Assembly: GCA_045600945.1 (NCBI GenBank) | Contig: JAZRYX010000044.1 | Coordinates: 1-64,000 of the forward strand | Source: Darwinimomas sp045600945 | Lineage (GTDB): Bacteria > Bacillota > Clostridia > Lachnospirales > Lachnospiraceae | Direction of reading: 5' to 3' | Length of the DNA: 64,000 bases | Shown: positions 50,172 to 58,261 of the stretch, piece by piece | How positions within the stretch are numbered: position 1 is the first letter of the stretch | Layout: each line of letters opens with the position of its first letter | The notes under the pieces: model-generated | Seen by the model: the letters and a program-made list of their open reading frames with translations, nothing else | Database searches by the model: none | What the model was told of the DNA's origin: nothing | Translations under genes and position numbers: made by a program

Positions 50172-51079
50172 AATATCTTTATTTCTCTTTCAAGCGTGAC
50201 TCCGAATTTGTCCTGAACCGCTTTTATGACATCACTTGTCAGCTTCCATATATCCGATGCTGTAGCGTTTCCGGTATTGATTACAAAACCTGCGTGTTTC
50301 GTCGATACCTGTGCCCCGCCTACGCTATATCCCTGCATGCCGGCATCCTGTATCAGCTTTCCCGCAAAATACCCTGCAGGTCTTTTAAATGTCGAACCTG
50401 CGCTCGGATATTCAAGCGGTTGTTTCCCTGCACGTCTCGCATTGAGATCCTTCATTTTTGCGGTTATCGCTTCTTTATCTCCCCCGGAAAGCTTCATGAC
50501 TGCCGATACGACAGTAAGCTCTCTTTCAGGAATATTGCTGTATCTGTAACCCAGTTTTATATCTTCGGCACTCTCATCATAAAACTTCCCGTTCTTATCC
50601 ATAAGTCTTACCGAGACAAGGACGTCCTTCATCTGCCCGTCATACGCACCTGCATTCATAACGCATGCACCGCCTAAATTACCCGGTATACCTGATGCAA
50701 ACTCAAGTCCCGTAAGTCCCGCATCTCTTGCGGATGCCGCTATATACGCCAGTGATGCGCCTGCTGATGCCGTTATCATAAGACCGTCGATACTGATATC
50801 ACTCATAGCTCTTCCTATTTCAATGATGACACCGTCATATCCCTCATCACTGACAAGAAGATTGCTGCCGTTTCCGATAACATAGAATCTTACATCTGCA
50901 TCATTACACGCATGGACGATTGCCGAAAGCTCATCTTCATTCTCCGGAATCACATAGAGTGCGGCCGGACCTCCCACTTTGAAGGTGGTGTGCCTGCTCA
51001 TCGGCTCGTCACTGAGAACGCGGTCTTCCCCGAGTATATCCGTGAGTCTGTTTTTCAGTTCTTTATAAAGCTCCGTCAA
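50168..51079 (-). CDS. murB: UDP-N-acetylenolpyruvoylglucosamine reductase
   Basis: FAD enzyme that completes UDP-MurNAc for peptidoglycan. The family pattern TTFKVGGPAALYV is followed by NGSNLLV, and the Ser of GSTFKRP acts as proton donor. I start it at TTG 51079, which has AAAGGG about 7 bases upstream and gives 303 aa, the normal length; the longer frame to 51193 lies within hprK. It overlaps the hprK end by 17 bases. Confidence 0.93.
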   Translation of the reverse strand: MTELYKELKNRLTDILGEDRVLSDEPMSRHTTFKVGGPAALYVIPENEDELSAIVHACNDADVRFYVIGNGSNLLVSDEGYDGVIIEIGRAMSDISIDGLMITASAGASLAYIAASARDAGLTGLEFASGIPGNLGGACVMNAGAYDGQMKDVLVSVRLMDKNGKFYDESAEDIKLGYRYSNIPERELTVVSAVMKLSGGDKEAITAKMKDLNARRAGKQPLEYPSAGSTFKRPAGYFAGKLIQDAGMQGYSVGGAQVSTKHAGFVINTGNATASDIWKLTSDVIKAVQDKFGVTLEREIKIL

Positions 51080-52016
51080 AATGTGTCCCTTTATCGATAT
51101 TATTCTGTACTCTCTTATAAAGTTCCTTCGCTGCATTGTATCCCATCTTCTTCTGACGATGGTTGACCGCTGCAGTCTCGCATATAATTGCAAGATTACG
51201 TCCGGGTCTGATAGGAAGTGTATGACATGTTACCTTGTTGCCCATGAACTCAATGTAATTATCTTCCATTCCCAGGCGATCATACTCCTTCATACGATCC
51301 CACTCTTCAATCTGAATCACCATGTCGATCTGCTGTGAATCCTTAACGCACTCAACACCGTAAAGAGCTTTTACGTCAATAATTCCGATACCTCGAAGTT
51401 CAATAAAATGCTTTGTGATATTCGGTGCTCTTCCGACTATGGTTGCATCAGAAACTTTGCTGAGTTCAACAACGTCATCCGAAACAAGACGATGGCCCCG
51501 CTTGATAAGTTCAAGTGCTGCCTCCGACTTACCGATTCCGCTCTCACCCATAATCAGGACACCTTCGCCAAAGACATCCATAAGCACTCCGTGAACCGTG
51601 ATGCATGGGGCAAGTTTTACTTTAAGCCATCTTACAACCTCTCCGGATACTTCCGTTGTACCTCGGTTCGTAAGAAGGCACGGAACTTTATATTGATTGC
51701 ATTTTTCAACAAACTTTTCATCCGGCTGATTTCCGCTTGTAAAAATAACGCACGGAGGAACATAGGAAAGTATCTCATCGAAGATAACTTCCTTTATCGG
51801 TTCCGGCATGCCTTTGATATACTCAACTTCGGCATTACCTATGAGCTGAACTCTTTTACTCTCAAAATGCTCAAAGAATCCCGTCAAAGGAAGAGCCGGT
51901 CTGTTTGTTTCCGGAACGGAAATAAAAATCCCTTCCATACTTACTTCCGGATTAATAATTTCCAGATTATACTGATTTATGAGTTCATTTAAGGCAACGC
52001 CTCTTTCATCCTGCAT
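51063..52016 (-). CDS. hprK: HPr kinase/phosphorylase
   Basis: Sensor kinase that phosphorylates or dephosphorylates Ser46 of HPr and Crh, the main input to carbon catabolite repression. The 317-aa protein has an N-terminal domain, the Walker A GESGIGKSEAAL near residue 158 and the HprK signature block near GIGIIDVKALYGVECV. It heads the hprK-murB-whiA-HPr run and lies 9 bases after the DUF1846 gene. Confidence 0.96.
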   Translation of the reverse strand: MQDERGVALNELINQYNLEIINPEVSMEGIFISVPETNRPALPLTGFFEHFESKRVQLIGNAEVEYIKGMPEPIKEVIFDEILSYVPPCVIFTSGNQPDEKFVEKCNQYKVPCLLTNRGTTEVSGEVVRWLKVKLAPCITVHGVLMDVFGEGVLIMGESGIGKSEAALELIKRGHRLVSDDVVELSKVSDATIVGRAPNITKHFIELRGIGIIDVKALYGVECVKDSQQIDMVIQIEEWDRMKEYDRLGMEDNYIEFMGNKVTCHTLPIRPGRNLAIICETAAVNHRQKKMGYNAAKELYKRVQNNIDKGTHFDGAL

Positions 52017-52025
52017 AATTCACCT

Positions 52026-53504
52026 CTATCCGTAAATCTTGTTTGACTCCCTGACAGGTTCCTGTGTAAGATCAATTCCGAGTTTCTTGAATGTTCTCTT
52101 GTCAGCCGATGAAAGCATTACCGTGCTGTGCGCCTGGCATCCTCTGAGCATATGCAGAGTATCCAGTGCTTTCTGGCATCTCGGGTCGTGTGCAGCCGAC
52201 ATTGAAAGTGCTATAAGTATCTCGTCTGAATGGAGTCTTGGATTCTTGCTGCCAAGATAAGCCGTTTTTAATTTCTGAACAGGTTCAATTACCTCCGGGC
52301 TGATGAGATTGACTTCATGATCTATTCCCGCAAGTTCCTTGACTGCATTAAGAAGTACTGCCGCACTTGCACCCATAAGGGGCGATGTCTTTCCCGCTAC
52401 CAGCTTACCGTCCGGAAGTTCTATTGCAGCTGCCGGACAGCCCTTCATCTCTGCTTCGATAAGTGCCTCTGCAACGACCTTTCTGTCATTGACATTAATT
52501 TTTGCCTGCTGCATAAGCAATTCTATCTTATCAACTTCCGAATGTTCGCATTCACCTTCAGCCTGACGATTCAGACTCTTGTAATACCTTCTGATAATCT
52601 CCTGACAGCTGGCTTCGCGACATGCATCATCATCGGTGATACAGAAGCCGCACATATTAACTCCCATATCTGTCGGAGACTTATACGGTGACTGTCCGAA
52701 GATTGCTTCAAATGTGGCATTTAAAACAGGGAATATCTCAACATCTCTGTTATAGTTAACCGTGGTTTCTCCGTATGCTTCCAGATGGAACGGATCGATC
52801 ATGTTCACATCATTAAGATCTGCCGTTGCTGCTTCATAAGCAAGGTTGATGGGGTGCTTAAGCGGGACATTCCATATAGGGAAAGTCTCGAACTTTGCAT
52901 AACCGGCCTTGATGCCTCTCTTATTCTCGTGATAAAGCTGAGAAAGACAGGTAGCCATCTTTCCTGATCCCGGTCCCGGAGCTGTTACTACTACAAGTGG
53001 TCTGCTTGTTTCAATATATTCATTCTTTCCGAATCCCATATCAGAAACGATATGTGATATGTTATGAGGATAACCGTCTATATTGTAATGCCGGTATACC
53101 TTGATTCCGAAAGATTCAAGTTTCTGTCTGAACTGTTTGGACGATGCCTGATGATTATATCTCGTAATTACGACAGAACCGACATAAAGACCGTAATCCC
53201 GGAATGACTGTACAAGTCTGAGCACATCCCGGTCGTAAGTAATTCCCAGATCCTCTCTGACTTTATTCTTCTCTATGTCATCAGCAGAAATGACGATTAC
53301 AAGTTCAGCCTGATCTGCCAGCTGAAGCAGCATTTTAAGCTTGCTGTCGGGTTCAAATCCCGGAAGAACTCTTGATGCATGCATATCATCAAAAAGTTTC
53401 CCTCCGAACTCCAGATACAGCTTATCTCCGAATTTTTCTATTCTTTCCTTGATATGATCCGACTGTATTGTAAGATATTTCTGGTTATCAAAGCCGATTT
53501 TCAT
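52026..53504 (-). CDS. DUF1846-family protein
   Basis: Protein of 492 aa from a conserved but uncharacterised family. The start at 53504 has GGAGG 5-6 bases upstream; the longer frame to 53537 has none. The N-terminal half looks nucleotide-binding (VVVTAPGPGSGKMATCLSQLY near residue 175 contains a P-loop-like run). No membrane segment is seen. It is divergent from uvrC and precedes hprK. Confidence 0.8.
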   Translation of the reverse strand: MKIGFDNQKYLTIQSDHIKERIEKFGDKLYLEFGGKLFDDMHASRVLPGFEPDSKLKMLLQLADQAELVIVISADDIEKNKVREDLGITYDRDVLRLVQSFRDYGLYVGSVVITRYNHQASSKQFRQKLESFGIKVYRHYNIDGYPHNISHIVSDMGFGKNEYIETSRPLVVVTAPGPGSGKMATCLSQLYHENKRGIKAGYAKFETFPIWNVPLKHPINLAYEAATADLNDVNMIDPFHLEAYGETTVNYNRDVEIFPVLNATFEAIFGQSPYKSPTDMGVNMCGFCITDDDACREASCQEIIRRYYKSLNRQAEGECEHSEVDKIELLMQQAKINVNDRKVVAEALIEAEMKGCPAAAIELPDGKLVAGKTSPLMGASAAVLLNAVKELAGIDHEVNLISPEVIEPVQKLKTAYLGSKNPRLHSDEILIALSMSAAHDPRCQKALDTLHMLRGCQAHSTVMLSSADKRTFKKLGIDLTQEPVRESNKIYG

Positions 53505-53563
53505 CTCTGCCTCCTGAAAACACACAATAATACACATTAATTATATCATAATTGAAATTATGA

Positions 53564-53572
53564 TGCTATAAT
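53564..53572 (+). promoter_or_regulatory. Extended -10 promoter of uvrC
   Basis: TGC plus TATAAT (53567-53572) is a perfect extended -10. Six bases later is the ATG at 53579, so the A of the start codon is the predicted first base of the mRNA. Confidence 0.7.
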
Positions 53573-53578
53573 TTTCCC

Positions 53579-55408
53579 ATGGGCTTTAATATTCCGGAAG
53601 AACTGAAGAAACTGCCTAAAGACCCCGGTGTCTATCTCATGCATAACAAAAAAGACGAGATCATATACATCGGCAAAGCAAAAAATCTTCATAATCGTGT
53701 AAGGCAGTATTTCACTGACAGCTACGTAAAATCATCCAAGATTCAGCAGATGGTAAACAGCGTGGCTTATTTCGAGTACATCATAACCGATTCCGAACTT
53801 GAAGCTCTGGTTCTGGAAAATAATCTCATCAAAGAGAACCGTCCCCGTTACAACACCATGCTTCGTGATGATAAAACTTATCCGTATATCAAAGTAACAT
53901 TGGGTGAGGATTATCCGCGCATCATACTGACAAGACAAATGAAAAAAGACCGTTCAAAATATTACGGTCCCTTCTCGAGTGCATATGCCGTACGCAACAC
54001 TATCGACATGCTGCAGAAATCCTGTCATATCAGAAACTGCAGCAAAGTCCTCCCCCGCGATATCGGTCTCGGGCGCCCCTGTCTAAACTACTACATCCAT
54101 ATGTGTGACGCACCCTGCATGGGTCATATCTCGCAGCAGGACTATAAGGCAAATGTTGACAAGGCGCTCGTATTTCTCGACGGCGATTTTGATCCGGCTA
54201 TAAACAGTCTCAAAGAACAGATGACTATCGCATCTGAAAATATGGATTTCGAATCTGCTGCCCGGTACAGAGACTTACTCAACTCTGTTCTGCATGTCGC
54301 ACAACGTCAGAAAATAACATCTGCGGATGCGCAGGACCGCGATGTTATCGCCATGACAAAAGATGATAATGATGCCGTCATTCAGGTCTTCTTCGTACGT
54401 GAAGGAAAGCTCATAGGGCGTGAGCACCATTTCATCAAAGTTGCACTTGATGACTCCCGCGGTGAGATTCTCGAAAGTTTCATAAAACAGTTTTATGCCA
54501 ACACTCCTATGCTTCCGCACGAACTCATGCTGCAGTACGAGATTCCGGACTGCGAACTTATACAGGAATGGCTCTCAAAAAAGCGCGGTAAATCATCCGT
54601 TCAGATAGTGACTCCGAAAAAAGGTCAAAAAGAAAAACTTGTCGAGCTGGCATATAAAAATGCCTGCATAGTCATGGAGCAGGATCGTGAACGTATCAAG
54701 CGTGATCAGGCAAAAAGTCTCGGTGCCGTACATGAAATTGAGGAGCTTACCGGTCTTTCCGGGATACATCGTATGGAAGCATATGATATCTCCAATATCA
54801 GCGGTGTCGAAGCCGTTGCATCGATGGTTGTCTATGAGGACGGAAAACCCAAGCGCCATGATTACAGAAAATTCAGGATCAAAACCGTAAAGGGTCCCGA
54901 CGACTACGCCTCCATGCGTGAAGTACTTACAAGAAGATTCACTCACGACAAAGATAAAAGTGATGTGAGTTTCAATACTTATCCTGATCTGATAATGATG
55001 GACGGAGGCAAGGGACAAGTCAATATAGCTCTATCCGTACTTGACGAACTCGGAATCAGTATTCCCGTCTGCGGTATGGTCAAGGATGACAATCACCGCA
55101 CAAGAGGCATATATTTCAATGATGCTGAATTGCCGATAGACAGCCGCAGTGAAGGTTTCAAACTTACGACGCGCATCCAGGATGAAGCACATCGTTTCGC
55201 GATCGAATATCACCGCAGTCTGAGAAGTAAAGATCAGGTTCGATCCGTATTGGATGATATCCCGGGCATAGGGCCGGCACGGCGAAAGTCACTGCTTAAG
55301 ACCTTTAAGGATATTGACGCCATACGGACAGCCACAGCTTACGAACTTCAGTCTGCCGATGGGATGACAAAAGCTTCTGCCGAAGCCGTCTATGATTTCT
55401 TTCACTGA
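53579..55408 (+). CDS. uvrC: Excinuclease ABC subunit C
   Basis: Endonuclease that makes both cuts in UvrABC nucleotide-excision repair. The 609-aa protein has the N-terminal GIY-YIG domain (PGVYLMHNKKDEIIYIGKA), a UVR domain near 205 (NMDFESAARYRDLL), the RNase-H-like 5'-nuclease domain (MEAYDISNISG, DLIMMDGGKGQ) and a C-terminal helix-hairpin-helix (DDIPGIGPARRKSLL). The start lacks any ribosome site and lies 6 bases after a perfect -10, indicating a leaderless mRNA. Confidence 0.96.
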   Translation: MGFNIPEELKKLPKDPGVYLMHNKKDEIIYIGKAKNLHNRVRQYFTDSYVKSSKIQQMVNSVAYFEYIITDSELEALVLENNLIKENRPRYNTMLRDDKTYPYIKVTLGEDYPRIILTRQMKKDRSKYYGPFSSAYAVRNTIDMLQKSCHIRNCSKVLPRDIGLGRPCLNYYIHMCDAPCMGHISQQDYKANVDKALVFLDGDFDPAINSLKEQMTIASENMDFESAARYRDLLNSVLHVAQRQKITSADAQDRDVIAMTKDDNDAVIQVFFVREGKLIGREHHFIKVALDDSRGEILESFIKQFYANTPMLPHELMLQYEIPDCELIQEWLSKKRGKSSVQIVTPKKGQKEKLVELAYKNACIVMEQDRERIKRDQAKSLGAVHEIEELTGLSGIHRMEAYDISNISGVEAVASMVVYEDGKPKRHDYRKFRIKTVKGPDDYASMREVLTRRFTHDKDKSDVSFNTYPDLIMMDGGKGQVNIALSVLDELGISIPVCGMVKDDNHRTRGIYFNDAELPIDSRSEGFKLTTRIQDEAHRFAIEYHRSLRSKDQVRSVLDDIPGIGPARRKSLLKTFKDIDAIRTATAYELQSADGMTKASAEAVYDFFH

Positions 55409-55430
55409 TTTATCTGAACAACATTTCGAT

Positions 55431-55464
55431 AAAACGGTCAGCCGTTTGATTGGCTGACCGTTTT
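55431..55464. terminator. Bidirectional terminator between uvrC and the Na/Pi cotransporter gene
   Basis: A perfect 13-bp stem AAAACGGTCAGCC / GGCTGACCGTTTT with an 8-base loop. The T-rich arm in either direction lets it serve both converging genes. Confidence 0.93.
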
Positions 55465-55467
55465 ATA

Positions 55468-57234
55468 TTACATTTCGTCTATATATTTAGCTGCATACAT
55501 ATCCAAAAGTTCTTTATACGCTTCCGGTTTTTCTTTACGTATGCTCTTCTCATACTCATGGTTGGCTACGGTATAATTCTTAATCTGTATAGTCGTGAGA
55601 GCCACGTTACTGCTGTGTGCCGCAATCCTCTCGTATGCATTGAGCATATCATTAAGCACATAGCTGTGTACGAGCTTGGATTCTCCGTTCTTCAGTCTTT
55701 CGACATGATGTTCCTTAATAAGTTCCGAAACAGCCTTTACCGTATCTTCAAGAGGTCCGCACGCAAATGCCGCCTGAGTATTACTATCCTCAAAACCTTT
55801 CACTGCAAGGCTCACATCCTCACATACCGCATCTGCCAATATCTTGATTTCCTTTCCGCCTTTTTCGGAGAACGAAAGTTTCTTTTCAAAAAGCTCCTTG
55901 GATGCATGTGAAAGATTTCTTCCCAGATCACTGATTCTCTCAAAATCAGAAAGCATATGCAGATATTCCGTAACTGCAGCATTTTGTGTATCATTAAGTT
56001 CCTTGCCTGTGAGCTGCATCAGATAATTACCTATTTTATCTTCGTATTTATCTACTGTTTTTTCCAGACGTTCTATTTCTTTGACCTTGGATTCGTCATA
56101 TTCATACAAAAGATCTTTTGCAAGATATACACACCTTTTTGTTTTTGCAGCCATAGAGTTCATGCTTAATCTGCACTGTTCAATGGCAATCGGCAGATAT
56201 GAAAGGAATCTCGGTTCCAATCTGTTAAGCTCTTTGTATTCCTTTATTTCTTCATCGCTGCGCTTAATGATCTTCTTAAGTATCTTCTCGATCTGATCGA
56301 TAAACGGTATAAGAATTATTATTGTCGTGACTCTGAATATGGTATTGAGCAGGGCAATGCTGACCATATTCATAGTCATATTCATAAATGTGAAATGCAG
56401 CAAAGCATTGAGAGCGTAGAAAACTATAGAAAAGATTATTACCCTCAGTATTTCTATCAGCGGGTATGAAAATGCTGTTCTCTTCCCGTCCGTTGTGGAA
56501 CCGATAGATGAAATCACAACAGGAACCGAGGCTCCTATGGCAATACCCAAAATAATCGGAAGAACAACGCTAAAGGTGATAGCTCCGGTACTTGATAAAG
56601 CCTGAAGGATACCGACTGCTGCAGATGCGCTCTGAAGAATCGCCGTAATTAATAATCCCAGGAGTATACCGAGAACGGGATTGCTGAAATTCGTCATAAA
56701 TGAGATGAATGCCGGATTGTTCTTAAGTCCCGAAACTGCAGAACTCATTGTCTTCATTCCAAACATTAAAACAGCAAAGCCCAGAAGAATATCTCCCAGA
56801 TCTTTGCTACGTTTTTGTTTTGAAACCATTCTTAAGAGTATGCCGACAATAGCTGCTACAGCACTGATAGATTCTGTAGACAGAAGTGAAATAACTCCGC
56901 CTGCACTACTATTAATCGATGAAAGACAGATAATCCAGCCTGTAACACTTGTTCCTATAATAGCACCCATGATAACGGAGATGGCCTGCTTAACCTTCAT
57001 CATCTCTGCATTGACGAAACCGACAACCATAACACTGGTCGCCGATGATGACTGAATGATTGCAGTTACTCCGGTACCTAATAAAATACCCTTAAGCGGT
57101 GTTCCCGAGAGTTTATAAAGGATCAGTTCCAGCTTATCGCCGGCAACTTTTTTTAATCCATCTCCCATAAAAGCCATTCCGAAAAGGAACATGGCTACTC
57201 CGCCTAAGAGCAATACTACATTCGCAATATTCAT
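55468..57234 (-). CDS. Na/Pi cotransporter family protein with PhoU-like C-terminus
   Basis: Membrane protein of 588 aa predicted to move phosphate with sodium. The N-terminal half has two Na_Pi_cotrans repeats with the family motifs GTGVTAIIQSSSATSVMVVG and LLITAILQSASAAVG; about eight to ten membrane segments. From about residue 340 a soluble PhoU-like helical domain follows. GGGAG precedes the ATG. The leader of about 90 bases folds into a long hairpin. Confidence 0.9.
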   Translation of the reverse strand: MNIANVVLLLGGVAMFLFGMAFMGDGLKKVAGDKLELILYKLSGTPLKGILLGTGVTAIIQSSSATSVMVVGFVNAEMMKVKQAISVIMGAIIGTSVTGWIICLSSINSSAGGVISLLSTESISAVAAIVGILLRMVSKQKRSKDLGDILLGFAVLMFGMKTMSSAVSGLKNNPAFISFMTNFSNPVLGILLGLLITAILQSASAAVGILQALSSTGAITFSVVLPIILGIAIGASVPVVISSIGSTTDGKRTAFSYPLIEILRVIIFSIVFYALNALLHFTFMNMTMNMVSIALLNTIFRVTTIIILIPFIDQIEKILKKIIKRSDEEIKEYKELNRLEPRFLSYLPIAIEQCRLSMNSMAAKTKRCVYLAKDLLYEYDESKVKEIERLEKTVDKYEDKIGNYLMQLTGKELNDTQNAAVTEYLHMLSDFERISDLGRNLSHASKELFEKKLSFSEKGGKEIKILADAVCEDVSLAVKGFEDSNTQAAFACGPLEDTVKAVSELIKEHHVERLKNGESKLVHSYVLNDMLNAYERIAAHSSNVALTTIQIKNYTVANHEYEKSIRKEKPEAYKELLDMYAAKYIDEM

Positions 57235-57248
57235 TTCTTCTCCCTCTT

Positions 57249-57292
57249 ATAGCACCTTCTCCTTAAGCATCATTCCCTGATACTTGTGCTAT
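57249..57292 (-). promoter_or_regulatory. Structured 5' leader of the Na/Pi cotransporter gene
   Basis: ATAGCAC pairs with GTGCTAT (7 bp) and encloses AAGTATCA / TGATGCTT (8 bp, one G-U) with loop GGGAA, leaving AAGGAGAAG in an internal loop. The real ribosome site GGGAG lies just after it. Function unknown; no known riboswitch consensus recognised. Confidence 0.5.
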
Positions 57293-57325
57293 CTGAAAAA
57301 CAAACCAAACTTTACGACTGTATTA

Positions 57326-57354
57326 TATCACACGACAGAAATCTACGCAAGTAT
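57326..57354 (-). promoter_or_regulatory. Promoter of the Na/Pi cotransporter gene
   Basis: TTGCGT, 17 bp, then TATAAT preceded by TGA on the minus strand (about 57354 to 57331). The extended -10 supports it. The A/T-rich run next to it also serves as a weak terminator (CGGA/TCCG plus eight T) for the lipoprotein gene. Confidence 0.6.
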
Positions 57355-57394
57355 TTTAAAAAAAAGTCGGATCCTCTGTTTTCCGTAAACCATA

Positions 57395-58240
57395 TTATTT
57401 CTTTTTTTGAAACTCTATCCACTCCTCACCTTGTTTAAGAAGCAGCATATCTCCCTCTATAGTATATTCGTATCTGTTATCTGACCCTGTTTCTATAAGC
57501 TCATAGCTTGACCAGATAATATTTATCGTATCCTGGAATGTTATTGTACCGCTATGGTCGGCATTCAAAACTATGGTATCGCTAAATGTCTGCTCCTGAC
57601 CTTCTATCTCCTCTTTGAACTCCCTCGTGTATGTTCCCGGAACATAGGCGAACTCTTTCTGAGGCTGGTGATTTGTAAATGTAAAGGAATCAAGTACTGC
57701 AGAGATATCATCGCTGAGGCTCTGATTCTTATCTTCTTCTTTCTCCGGATGAGTAAGAACATCTATAATTATCGTTCCGTCGTTATGCTCAATACCTGTA
57801 AAAGTCTCATTGATTTTTGAACCCTCATCGGATTTGACCGTTCTTGTAAATGACCAATCCGGGTATGTATTTCCGAAATATCCTTCGCTTCTTACTATGA
57901 GCTTGTCATCTATGCCTTCGGTTTTTTCATAAAGCACCTCTGACGGCATCTTGTCCTTATGATAGCTGATTGTGATAAGGTCGCTTCCCGCATTTGCATT
58001 TTTATATACAAAAGTCACCTCTCCGGGGGTTTCCTCGTTAAGTTCAAATAAATCCTCGTTATAGCTTATCTTCCATCCGTCCTGACTCTCATAAGTCTTT
58101 TCTGTACTTTCTTCTTTATTTTCAGCAGCAGCCTCAGTCTTTGCAGTTTCTGCAGATGTTGCCTCTGTCTTTGAGTTTGTACATGCTGTCAACGAGATTA
58201 AACTAACTGCCAATAAAACTGCCAAAGCCTTTCTCTTCAT
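57395..58240 (-). CDS. Lipoprotein of unknown function
   Basis: A 281-aa predicted lipoprotein: signal peptide with lipobox (ISLTAC, Cys20), a Thr/Glu/Ala-rich linker to about 48, then a beta-rich globular part starting GWKISYNEDLFEL. The C-terminal third (GTYTREFKEEIEG ... HSGTITFQDTINIIW) looks like a small beta-barrel of the kind found in DUF-type lipoproteins that describe 'simple' lipid or metal binding, but I recognise no family. It follows ftsH by 21 bases and probably shares its transcript. Confidence 0.75.
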   Translation of the reverse strand: MKRKALAVLLAVSLISLTACTNSKTEATSAETAKTEAAAENKEESTEKTYESQDGWKISYNEDLFELNEETPGEVTFVYKNANAGSDLITISYHKDKMPSEVLYEKTEGIDDKLIVRSEGYFGNTYPDWSFTRTVKSDEGSKINETFTGIEHNDGTIIIDVLTHPEKEEDKNQSLSDDISAVLDSFTFTNHQPQKEFAYVPGTYTREFKEEIEGQEQTFSDTIVLNADHSGTITFQDTINIIWSSYELIETGSDNRYEYTIEGDMLLLKQGEEWIEFQKKK

Positions 58241-58261
58241 GGCTTCAAATCTCCCTTTTAA

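Noticed and set aside
51080..51193. Longer MurB reading frame into hprK
   Set aside because: Extra residues do not look like MurB; the TTG at 51079 has a ribosome site and restores normal length.
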